From the NCBI GenBank assembly GCA_003342895.1, contig PTFA01000082.1, positions 2,104,793 to 2,168,792 on the forward strand: a stretch of DNA of 64,000 nt, read 5' to 3'. The DNA comes from Casuarius casuarius (taxonomy: Eukaryota; Chordata; Aves; Casuariiformes; Casuariidae). Every line of letters begins with the position of its first letter. Position 1 is the stretch's first letter. Under the pieces are notes generated by a model. It did not search any database. It was not told the DNA's origin and saw only the letters and a program-made list of their open reading frames with translations. Both the position numbers and the translations under genes were made by a program. Below are positions 46,831 to 57,640 of this stretch, in pieces.

Positions 46831-47289
46831 CCTGCTGGTCTTCAGCTGTGTGCAAGCAGCTGCGCCATGAATCCCAGGGATGGGGCAGGTACCTGCGGCA
46901 TTGAGGACAGTGTTTGGGAGAAGCAGATCCCCAAAGGAACAGGCTAAATAGAAAGCATTAAGTGCTTGGCAAGGCTCCTTCCAAATTTAGGATGGTGCCT
47001 TGCTTGTGTTGAACTGAGGGCCACAACCTCCCAAGAACTAAAGGGTGAACCGGATCACCTCCCCTCCTTTGCCAGAGTAACACAACAGAACTTTTACTGA
47101 TCACAGCTCTGGGCACATTGAGGCCTCTGCGATACTTTTAGACTCTGTCAATCATCTGATTTTTCTTGGCATACATGCAAAGGCTGATTTTTTGGGGTGA
47201 GCCATTCCAGACAAAGAAATTGTGGAGTTCAACATTCTGGTAGGCTTAGAAAGTGGCAAGAAAACAAAAGAACAAACAAGCAAATCCAT

Positions 47290-47625
47290 GACCAAAAAAA
47301 ATTAATAAAAAAAGACATTTTGGCCATTTGGTCATAAATAGTACTGTTCAATAGCACAAGAAATCACACAGACTGTGCAGGGAGACATAAAACCACTGAA
47401 TTATGTATTAATATGTCATATAAAAGGAAAAAGTACTAAAGAAATACTGTAGGAAAAATAAATAAAACTACCATTAAAAGTGAACATGTCCCATTTGGTC
47501 AGTTATGCCAAACATAAAACAACAGAAAGTGCCATTTGGAAGTTAACAACACTTTTAATTTTACTATTGACTTTTCCATTATAAACCATACAAAGGTGTG
47601 GTTAGACCGTAGGCTGAAGAATTGA
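47290..47625. promoter_or_regulatory. Candidate conserved non-coding element
   Basis: An AT-rich, repeat-free block contains gacattttggccatttggtc and tcccatttggtcagttatgc (a recurrent CATTTGG word, three times with gtgccatttggaag), ccactgaattatgtattaat, and attgacttttccattataaa. The repeated CATTTGG and the ATTA words suggest a regulatory element. Not tested by alignment. Confidence 0.3.
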
Positions 47626-47676
47626 TTTTATGTCTGCATTCATCTAAATCAGTAGGCTTTTAAAATATACATGCCT

Positions 47677-47706
47677 GTCTATCTATCTCTCTCTATATAT
47701 ACATAT
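47677..47706. repeat. Compound TATC/TC/TA simple repeat
   Basis: The order is tctatctatctctctctata then tatacata. Imperfect and short. Confidence 0.85.
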
Positions 47707-47984
47707 GAGGGAGAAAGGAAGAAAGGACTTGGAAAGCTGGAGATGTATGATCTGGGTGACATTAAATTGGAGCTGATACCTTCTCAAAGGGACTATTGGG
47801 TACAAAGAGCAGGAGCTGAAATCTACTGGCAGCAGTGCTGAGGCTAGTGCTTTCCAGCCCTCAGGTCTGCNGTGGTGGTGTGTATGCACATATGGGAAAA
47901 ACATGTCCTGTTTGAAGAAGCCCAGCCTGTCCCGTACAGAGGAGGCACTGTTAAACAGTGCAAGTGGGGGATGGTGCAGCCCAG

Positions 47985-48430
47985 GTCGGATTGCAGGTTC
48001 GATTTCACTCCGTTCCTCAAACGTTCCCTGCTTTAATGTGAAATGACAGGTGCCGCTGCCGGCCGGCGTTGCGGAGTTAGCTCTGTACAACTTGCAGGAT
48101 GTGGAAAAAAGGTTGCCTGCATTTGCACAGCTGGGTCCGCTCTGACAATGTGTCAGGACCCTTATTTTACCCACTGACCTGCCTCACTGGACAGGCTCTA
48201 GCCTCCTTCCTCTTTCAAGCAGCTGGCAGAGGCTGTGAAATGTATCCTTCAAGCCTGGGCTGTTCAAATCCGGATGCTGCTTTGGGACCATTAGCTGCTG
48301 TGGGTCTCCCGCATGCTTTGAAAGCCGCAGCAGCAAACGCGCAGCTAACATCCTTGGTTGCAGCCGACTGGCGAGCCCTCCCTTCGGCCCCCGCCACCGC
48401 ACACGCCAGGAATTCCTGTCCTGCGCACAA
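47985..48430. promoter_or_regulatory. CpG-enriched segment, possible weak CpG island
   Basis: By direct count there are about twenty CpG dinucleotides in some 445 bases, concentrated in gccgctgccggccggcgttg at 48052-48071 and around 48324-48424 (aaacgcgcag, cagccgactggcgag, cccccgccaccgcacacgcc). The surrounding DNA is AT-rich and CpG-poor. It could mark a promoter of an unannotated non-coding transcript, or an enhancer. No TATA box or initiator can be singled out. Confidence 0.4.
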
Positions 48431-48683
48431 ACCTCAGGAGGAGTTTAAAAAAAAAGAGAGAGAGAGAAAGATTTTGATAGCAGAAAGCGCAATGACATGG
48501 AAACCACTGTGCTGCTGCTTCATTAAATACACTGGCATGCCAGAGCTGCATTGCAGATATCCTTTCAGCATATTTTCAAAAAGCAAAACTCCCTTTGGTC
48601 ACCTCCACCACGATGTACTTGCTTTTCTTAGTCCAGCCACGGCGAAGCCAGTAACATCTTTGTTGCAAGCTGAAAAGCAGTGA
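48099..48683 (+). other. 194-codon open frame overlapping the CpG-rich segment, coding status doubtful
   Basis: The frame opens with an ATG that has A at -3 and runs 194 codons. The middle is alanine-rich (about residues 65-100), followed by a lysine/glutamate-rich stretch encoded by a GA simple repeat at about 48454-48468, and a cysteine-containing end. I recognise no domain, signal peptide or membrane segment. An open frame of this length is partly explained by local GC content. It is the frame I would check first for transcription, but I do not claim it as a gene. Confidence 0.15.
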
Positions 48684-51600
48684 GCTGTTGTAGTGACAGC
48701 TGTGGCTAAATCAGGTGTTCAGGCACCTGCACTTGAGCTGCTCCCATCTGCCGCTGCTTGTTCTTATTCCCCAGCTATGGTGTAAAGGAGCTATACTGTT
48801 TCCGCTATTTAGAGGCCATAGATCAACACCAAACAGAGGCAGTGAGACCTACCAAGGCTTATCTTCCTTCGTGGGGATAAATAGGGAAAGCTAGGATGCC
48901 TGTAAAATATATTGCAGTCAATATGTCACATCTGCAGAAGAAAAAAGTGCCTATCTTCACTTTGGCTTTTGACATCAGTGTGTGGATTTGCAGGGCCTGG
49001 TCTTCAGGGCTCTTTTCAGTGGAGCCTGTCTCCAGCATTCAGAAAGTGCTGTGTTTTTATGTGGTTTTGCTTCAATTTTAGAAGCTTGGAACAGGGTTAT
49101 AAAAAATGAAAATAGAGAGAAAGAAAGAGTAGAAGGCAAGTATGTAAATAATCACAATTAATCTGAAGGTCTAATGGTCTGTCTTGCTTACAACTGTAAT
49201 TTACCATATGCTCTAGTACTTGTGTGAGACTCCCCAGCTCACGTGTTGTTAGTTTATGTAAGTGTGCACAGACCTTTGGCAAATTTGTATTTTTATTATG
49301 TAGAAGCTAACATTTAGCTTTCTTGTTGTGGGTATGTTGTAGCATATGTTAGTGTTTATGTAGCACTGGAAATGAATCTCCTGACTAGAAAATATTCTAG
49401 CAATTTGTTATTTTGACCTTTTTTATAATGATGGTTTGTCAATAGCAGAAGCAAAGCTGAGTGGGACAGGCCAGGCAAAGGCTAGTCATTTGTGTGTGAC
49501 ACCCATGGTATATTATTTCTTCTGGGTCCTTAGGGGATAATCACATCCAGGTATGATTCAGAAGGTCAACGTGAATTGGAGGGAAATGATTTCTCAGAAG
49601 TGGGTATGTAATGGGAAGTGCTTTTTTCTTTCTCCTGGTTCAGTTTGAAAAACCAAGGTATAGAAGGGATGCTACACCTTTTTTTGCATTTTTGTGTGTG
49701 TACGTGTTACTTTGAAATTTCTTTCACACCAATTTTATTTTTAACTTTGTCATGGCAGAGTCTCTGTCGTTTTCAGTGGGAAATATGTTTACGTCATTGA
49801 TATCTGTTTTCTCCAGGGCCTGCAGAGAAAAGCACACAGTATGTTATTACTGGACCAAGGCCAATAGATAACATGCTATGATTTTCTGTGATTAGTGAGA
49901 AACATTTTAGTTCTAGCAGCATTTCAAAAGGTTTTCACTAAATTTTAGGTCTAGTTTTGTTCCAAAACCCTGCGCGGCATATATCAAAACTTCTCTGAGT
50001 TCCTGCATAAATGGATTTGGAATAAACTCTGAGCCAGCCCTAATAATTGGCACTACAGTCAAATCAAGAAGGAAATCCCCATACTGCATTCCTCTTGCAC
50101 CCTCAGACCAAAGCTTATTGCATGCGGTGCCTGGATTGGGGAGAGCAGAAGTGCAAGCCCTGAGGACGTGACCAGGTAGTGGCGGACCACCAGTTATGCT
50201 GATGTGTGACTACTCCGGGAAGGACAGAGATGGTTTGGGCTGCCACATGTATGGCATAGTACAATTTTAAGTCCCCAAAGTGCCCAGACAGGCTGGATCT
50301 GTTTATATTAAGAGGTTGAGCTGCCACCAAGAGCCGTCTGGAAGACAAGGCCTGTAAGCAGGGCTCACAGCTTTAAGGTCATAGCACCCTTTACTAACTG
50401 CTGTTCCCGTTATCTGCTTGGCTGAGCTGTGCCCTCATTTGCTCCCACCCACCATCCTTTTTTATTTTGGATAGCTCTCTGAGGCTGCTCCTTGTCTGGA
50501 AAAGTCATCTGCAAGTAAGAGGGAGAGAGGGAATAGTGTGTCTTTCTCTTTGGTTCCCATTAATTTCATTTTACATCATTCCCATGTGCTCTGGGCATGG
50601 CCTTTGTCTTGTTTTTGGAAATATTTGTGTTCAGTATTCACAGAAAGGCTAACTTGATTATCTGCAGTCCTATGACTCTGCATGATGTGTCCAGGTCAGA
50701 TTCAATAATTATTTGTCTGTAAATTAATAGCTGTGGGTTTTTATGACTTCATGTGATATCTCAGGCAATGTTTTTGAATTCAAAATGAACACAGGGCATT
50801 TTTGCCTGTCTGGATATTAGATTCTGTACCTCTAGAGCCCTGAAGATCACAGCTTGTGAGCTCCATGAAAACCAGACTGGGAAAATGCATGGAAATCCTT
50901 TCAATTCAGAAATAAAGTCTCCTAGTACTCTATATGATAGGCTGTATAGAAGATTTTACCATTTTTTCCATANAACTTTGCTTTCACTGTGACACAGACA
51001 CATTTAAAACTGCTCTCTATGTTGAAAGTAAGGAGAGGCATTAGAAAGTGAAATCCAAAGTGATTACTACTATGAGGATTATAAAAAAAAAAGTATTGAA
51101 ATATGCTTTTAACTTTGATGTGATGGTATTTACAGAATTGATGTTACCTGAGTCTCTGCAAGCTGTATGTTCCAGGGCTGCTGGACATAATATGAATAGA
51201 CTTTGACACTTAATGATTGATAGCACCATGATGTTTCCATATAATCTTGAGCCCAATATCTACTGCGTACAGAACATGACCTGGGCAACAGGGAACCAAG
51301 ACCTCATTTAGTTATATGGAAACCTAAATTGAGAAGTGCTTTAAAAATCAACAGGATCTTAAAATGAGTCTTATAACCAACTCAGCAACAAGTGAAAGTC
51401 TTTGGACGTGAGGAGGGTATTTTCAACCAGTATTTTAGACTGTAACAAAGATGGGAAAGCTGGTTTCTATACAGCTCCCACTCCTGAGAACCCAGGAGAG
51501 AAGACATATCCATAAACTTGTAACTGTCCATTTCCATTTCCAGCTGTTTTATCTCATTGGATACTACATCAGAAACACTTTTTTGCTTCTTTCTAGCCAT

Positions 51601-53799
51601 TCTTATTGTAGCCACCCCTTCAATTCTCTCCAATGTGATACTAGCGAGCAAAAATCTTGTTTCCAAGTGATTTGCCAAACATGAGGATTCCTGAAACCAG
51701 AAAGTTTGAGGCTTGATGGCATAAAGTGCATTCAACATGAGTCAGGGTTTGCTCGGTTTTGTTTCTGTTCCTCTTTAAATGAAAAGTTTGGTGACTCATT
51801 GAAAATAAGATCTCACAAACCATCCTACCTGACACATAATGGAAATGTTAAGATGAACTCTTTGTGTTGGAAGGGCAAAATATGTACGGGAAAAAACATT
51901 TTGTATAGCTATGGTGGTGTTGTGTGTGGTGTGTGCATGGCTAGGATTCATTCAAATTGTGAAGGTGTGAGGAAGTAAACAAGAGTTTGAATATTTGTTA
52001 TGAGAGGGGTTTCAGACAGTGTTGCTTTTTCTTACTTGTGTGCTTTCTGACACGTACTACAAAGATAGGGGAGTTTGTATGTAGTAGAGGTTAGATTATT
52101 TTGTGAATAAAATACCAAAGAAAAGGCCTAGATCTTCACTGTGGGAACTCATTGTACTGTTCAGTCTTCAGCGTCTTCAAAGCAGCTACCACCAGGCGCT
52201 GCAAGATGACAGCTATTAAAAATGTCACTGTCATAGCCTGCTCAGCCTCTCCCTCTTGGATACACATCAGCCCACTGTGGTGCACCCCCCAAATTGGAGC
52301 CACATGTCTTCAAGCTTTCTTAATCTGTGCGGAGGCCAGGGATTGTCTCTGATCCTGGGTTTCTAGGAACACTTTTTGTGGCACAGAGTCTTTCTGGATT
52401 TGTTTTCTGAGCTGAGATCGTAGAAACACGGAGTCTCTCTTTTTCTAAATTCTGTAGTCTGGGGTTCTCCAGAAGTAGCTCTTTTAGCTTTGCTGCAGGA
52501 AAAAGGGTGCCCTATGATGGAAGAGAATGACTTCTTATCTCCCTCTCCTGACCAGGGTTTATTTCTCTCACTCTGCTCCATTCTTTCCAGCCCTTGGAGA
52601 AAACTGTTTCTTTATAATTTTGTTCCTCTGACTCAAGATTGACTCTGGTGCTGACAGTCATGACTGACCAACATGTTCTCGGACAGAGATGTAGCCACCA
52701 CTGAAGAATATAGGGTGAGGGCTCGTTAGAAACACTCATGGGGGTTTCAGTCTACAAAGAGTCCATAATCTCAGACAGGATTCACAAACTGTACCCAGGT
52801 TCCTTGATTCATAGCACAGAGACACTTATTCCACATCTGCACCATCATAGCCTTGTTTTTCAGAAAGCTGTGTTTATAAGCACATCTTGGGGAGGTTTTA
52901 GTTTGTTCTTAATAGACGCATTAGCAAACCAAACTGATAAGCGTGTTTCTACTTCTACAGAAATAAAGCACACCCTGGCAAGACTGACTTACTGGGTATT
53001 ATTTAACATTGTTAATGCTTTTCCATGTAGGATTTTTTCTGGCAAAATTTGGCTTTCTATGGAGCACAATACATATGGACTGGAACAGACTATTCCTCCT
53101 TAGTCTGTCAGCAAAACCACTGCACTGGCCTGACATAGCTGGAACAGCTCTCTTTAACATCTTTAAGCCAGAATGGTCTGAAGTTGACAAAGTGTTCGTG
53201 GCATCTCTTGTTTCTAGCTATTTTTCTCAATAACCAGACTCTGGGGAAAAGTCTTCAGATCCTTAAACAAGCAGAAGAAAATCACTCCCTTTGATCTGTG
53301 CTGTGGAAACTCCTCGATGATCGCTCCTCGCTTGCACATGGAAGAGCCATACATTGGCCATTACTGACTGTTTTACCTGCAGCAACAGCACTCGGTATGG
53401 GCAAGGACCCATCTGCTGTACAAGCTGGGAGGAGGAATTTTTGTCTCCTTGATGCCACTGCAGTGGCTTGAGCAAAAGAAAATGTGTATTTCCAGAAAAG
53501 CCTGGAAGGATGCCTGGTCTGAAAAGAAGAAGAAAAAACAATCTTCCAGATTCTTGTTTCTTCCCTTTCAGACGGAAAAATTGACGGATACATATAGTTG
53601 ATGCTTGACATTTTGCCTAGCAGCGTCAGATGTTAGCTGTTGTTTGCTCTCAAAGAATGAGTGTAACTAACTGCTATGATTTGACACAATATAGGTAAAA
53701 CCTCCTATTTTTGATTTTTCTAATCTATCTAAACTTTTACACCAAACTTGTTACCATGAAGTCTCAATATTTGTTTGGTTATGTGCCAGTTAGATGCAG
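48684..53799. other. Non-coding stretch, no gene recognised
   Basis: I see no supported gene. It includes a possible CR1 terminal tail near 50655. The frames at 52738-53103 (+) and 51382-51738 (-) have no recognisable family and no convincing splice context. Confidence 0.65.
50655..50683 (+). mobile_element. Possible CR1 terminal tail
   Basis: The order acttgattatctgcagtcctatgactct (with its last part at 50669-50679) resembles CR1's CCTGAATTATTCTGTGATTCTATGATTCT. The 15 bases cctatgactctgcat are identical to those at 21951-21965. No further CR1 sequence is recognisable upstream, so confidence is low. Confidence 0.3.
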
Positions 53800-54195
53800 A
53801 ATGTATAGCCATTTGGAAACTTTTATTACAAAACACGTGCTTAACTTCTTAGTGCATATGTGCCATTAGAACAAATGAATCACAGTAATATTTTGCATCA
53901 TGGTTGCACTTGGCAACTGAGGATCTTGAAACATTTACAAATTAACTATATTTACCCTGGCTGTATTTTGACAGGTATTTGTTTTTTCCAGTTTGTATAA
54001 GATCTTCATGAATAATTCCTTATTCATGGATTTAATTCGTTTTGATTTGTGCTGATCAGATAGGCAGGTAACTTTCTATGACTAGATGCCTGATTTCAGA
54101 AATCACTGTTCGTTAATATTCACCTTGTGTTTTTTCTTTAATTAATGTTAATTATAAACTAATAATAAAGAATATTTGCCTAAAATTCACTCTCT
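53800..54195. promoter_or_regulatory. Candidate conserved non-coding element with POU-like palindrome
   Basis: This AT-rich, repeat-free block contains an E-box-like acacgtgc, ccattagaac, tttgcatcatgg, gtttgtataag and gttcgttaatattcacc. The inverted repeat catgaataa-ttcc-ttattcatg lies at 54007-54028, directly before gatttaattcg. The nine-base arms resemble paired POU/homeodomain half-sites. The composition is that of deeply conserved enhancers. Not verified. Confidence 0.4.
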
Positions 54196-54295
54196 TGGTA
54201 TTTCTAAAACTGCATTTAGCCTGTCAGAAATATCATGAAAAATGAGCACAGAGAGTGTATAATTTTTTTAAATTTTGGAGTTATTTGCATAACAG

Positions 54296-54342
54296 TGTTT
54301 TTTACAGAGGAGAAATCTGAGGCCCAGGCATAATTTCCTTTC
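54296..54342 (-). repeat. Possible MIR-like relic fragment
   Basis: The words tttacagaggagaaatctga and ggcccaggcataatttcc resemble the reversed MIR 3' phrase TTTACAGATGAGGAAACTGAGGCCCAGAGAGGTTAAG. Short, with several mismatches. Confidence 0.35.
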
Positions 54343-54524
54343 GTTTTTCTTTTTATTGTTTAATGTCATGCAACTGTTTTGTGACAGAGTAAAGCAAGAG
54401 TATCCTTCAGTCCTGAATTTTTGTCACCGGACAGTAGTTCGTTATCTGGAAAAACTGAAAGCAGAATAGATACCTACTGAAAGCATGCAAGAAAAGGTTT
54501 TCAGATCTGATAGTGTTCACAGCA

Positions 54525-54615
54525 GCTTGCCCGCCCTGTACGTATGCAGGGCTAACAATGTGCTGGGCGCGCTGCAGGTATTCGCCTGGCAGCTCCCTGC
54601 GCCGCGACTGAACTG
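54525..54615. promoter_or_regulatory. Small CpG cluster
   Basis: Eight CpG dinucleotides occur in about 90 bases (ttgcccgccctgtacgta, tgggcgcgctgcagg, ttcgcc, tgcgccgcgac) within otherwise CpG-poor AT-rich DNA. The reverse-strand frame across it (54407-54631) has no recognised domain. It may be a regulatory element or a small exon. Confidence 0.3.
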
Positions 54616-56579
54616 TGCCTCCAGTTCTCACTGCTGAGGGAGCTCTTTTATGTTACTTCTCCCCGTATTCATCTAAGGAGAGGCACAGTCAAAGCACATC
54701 ATTAAAAACCATGGTGCACTTGTAACATTTCCGTAAAGGAAAAGATGCCAGTCAGTAACAGTACCTTACCACAAGTAGTCCTGTATGCGTGTGTGACCTT
54801 GACACGTATCATAAGCCTCAGCCGCCGTTCACACTAATGCTTCTAATATTTCCTGGCGGCAGAGAACATACTGGAAGTGCAGCCTTTAGGAACTGGTTTA
54901 AGGAAGGAAGAGTCAATGGACCAAACTGAATTGTGATGTAGGTGGATAAAGCTCCTTTGAAAGAAGCACTTGCTCTCTTCAGTGATTTCGCTCCAGCAGC
55001 AGTGAGTTTGTTCCCCTGTCTCTGGTTCATGAGACCACCTTCTTTTTTTCCTGTCCTCTCTCTTTCTTTCCCCTTTATGTCTTAATTCAATGCTGTCATG
55101 ATTTATACTAGCAATACAATGTACAAAACACGAAAATCTATATATCTATCATTATCCCCATCTGAACACTGCGACGTGACATTTCAAAGTACTTTTTTGC
55201 CTAAACATTTATCATACAGTTTTTCAAAGAGAAACATGATCTTCTGTTGATTGAAGCAGGCTGTACTTAACAGTATGGTCCACCACCCCACTCTCCTATT
55301 TCATGTAGTCCATGAAGGCACCAGGGGGCAGGAACCCGAGTCATCTGTGGTTCTCCTTCTATTCCTTTGGCCAATATTATGGAACTAAATATTTTATGAT
55401 CTTGTAGAAGCTAAGATACATACATTTAGTACGTTGGACACCAGTAGGAACTTGAGGTTCAGTGTAAACATTCTATAGGAAAAAGTAAGAATTTGTGATA
55501 GCTTGTTGCTACTGTATCTGTCTAATCTTTGTCAGCCTTGTGACAGTCCCACAGGGACATCTGACTGCAGTTAGCTCATTTATTATTGATTCAGTCTTTG
55601 GACAATTAATCAGAATTTAGGGAAGTTTTAGAGGTCTGAAAATACATACATAAAAACTAGGGATGCCCGAGCTTGCTGAAGCAAGGATGAGCTGAATATG
55701 GTCCTAAGAACCAAACCCAATTTTGCCCTTTTCTGAGGTTTGAAACAGGAGGGAACATTTTTGAAGATATCTTTTACCTCCTCTCTCTCATCTTTGTTTC
55801 TCTGTACAGTGTAGTTCTAGGAGAGGCTAAGCATAAATAACAAAACACACTGAGAGAAACTATTCTTAACAATTCCAGTCCAATCTTAGATCTTTCTTCC
55901 CTGGTCACTCCCTCTTCAGGCAAAGTCCTGCCTCCCAGAACTTGTAAGGCACTGGAGCCTGAAATTAGCTATGTGATCTTATTACTGCAAGCCCTTGTGC
56001 TTTTTTCAGCACATCCACATATTGGTAGTTACTCTTGTTCTTTATAATTTAATTTTAGACATAACATAATCTTGCTGAAGTAAATGCTTGTGTCTCCTTG
56101 TTTTTTTTTTTTTTCTATAAACATGGACTGTAAGGTCTAGATGCTGGAAAAAACGTTGCTGTAGTGTAAGGTCCAGATACAAACATGTTGTACAAGCCTT
56201 TAACACCTTCTAATGTCTGTTAAAAATGGTCAAAAATTTTGTCAGGAAAATGAAAGACTGACAAAACTGGCATCTTATTAGAAATAAATTTTCACAGAAA
56301 TTTTTTTTTCTATGTGGAGCCCCTGACAAAAATGAACATTTATATCTTGTTTCCTTCCTTATCTGTGTGTTTTAGAAATGATTTTTTTTTTTTTTTAGTG
56401 GAAAATGATTTTTGAGTTAAGGAAAATAAGCCATGATCTGTCTTTATTTTAGAGAGCTTCTTGGAAAAGTTTTTAATGAACATTTTTCATTCAAGAAAGT
56501 GCGTCCTCTTCTCTCCATTTCCAACTGTTTTCGACTAACTTCCATTTGGGTTGGAAATATCCTGGTAAAATAAATTATG
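54616..56579. other. Non-coding stretch, no gene recognised
   Basis: I see no supported gene or interspersed repeat. Poly-T tracts near 56101-56115 and 56382-56395 carry no recognisable retrocopy beside them. Confidence 0.6.
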
Positions 56580-57640
56580 ATTACATAGACAATATAATAG
56601 AGAATTTGAGAAGTAAAATGCCAGAGAACTGATTAATGTTATAAAAGTAAGATATTGCTAAATGCTAAATATTTCCCAGATGCGCTATAATTCTGTTTAT
56701 ATTAGAACTAAGATATGTACTAATTTTATTAGAAGCAGTAAGTCTCAAAATAAAATATATAGTAATATGTTGCAAGATAGTTTGTTATTGGAAAAAGAAT
56801 AATTAGTTGAGTAATTAATTGGACTGCACATGAGCTTTTTTCCAGTCAAGGTGTTTAAACTGCATACATTGTTCTTCATCTTGTTATAACAAATTGTTCA
56901 CAGAATGTATATGCTACATTCTGCCATTGAAATATGGATTCAGTGTCACACCATTAATACCATGCTGAACATCCATAATTAATTAAATAGTTTTGGTGCA
57001 CTTTCCTGTCTATGTCTGTGAGCAGAACTGGATATAATTTGAGGATTTAATATATCCTCCTGTGTGTTTAAAGGAAGATTCAAAGGAGGCGGAGAGCTTA
57101 GGTGAACAGGTTGGAGTTTTGTTGAACTCCTCCCATTGTTTCAATGGAAGTACCCTGGAGTGTAATTGAGACTGAGACGTTGGTGCATGATTATGTGGCA
57201 TTGGCAGTAATTTTATATTTGAGCTTAATTTATCCATAGGTCTCATTGTCTGAAAGATTTAAGAGTAACATTTTAAATTAGAGTCCCAACTATGCATTTA
57301 ATTTAGATTTAATAAGACAGTTATTTGTTCTGGTAATAAAAAGCCCCATTGCATATTAAAAACATATTAATTGAGGATTAACACAGATGTAGTAGATTCT
57401 AAAATCTTTAATGAAAGCATTTTAAAGCATCAGTTGGCATTTACGATTACTGTAAATATATTAGGAGCATTAATATAACCACCTATTTCTTAATCTAGTA
57501 GATTTTGTCCAATTCAGAACAGAATGCTCCTGATGCTATGATTTTTCTTTAGAATAGGTCATCTCAACTGAGATTTTTTTATACGTTGTTCAAATTGTGG
57601 CATTTTTTACTCCTGTTTATTCCTATAGGTGCTACCACTA
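56580..57640. promoter_or_regulatory. Large AT-rich candidate conserved non-coding block
   Basis: About one kilobase is free of recognisable repeats and has many ATTA/TAAT, octamer-like and forkhead-like words: gaactgattaatgtt, actaattttattagaagc, ccataattaattaaatag, ctattgcatgattatgtgg-type sequence near 57185, gcattggcagtaatttta, caaaggaggcggagag and attacagt-like stretches. It also has an inverted repeat, ggatata (57030-57036) with tatatcc (57051-57057). This long, motif-dense, AT-rich texture is typical of deeply conserved regulatory DNA near developmental genes. No alignment was possible, so this is inference. Confidence 0.4.

Larger units (their letters stand above)
45036..47289. other. 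Non-coding stretch, no gene recognised
   Basis: I see no supported gene. An AT-rich block at about 45540-45780 (cttaattattgcattttc, tttgcttattagc, gttaataattaaagttc) has enhancer-like texture but less motif density than neighbouring candidates. A GT repeat at 46307 and a G-quadruplex at 46806 are listed separately. Confidence 0.6.
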
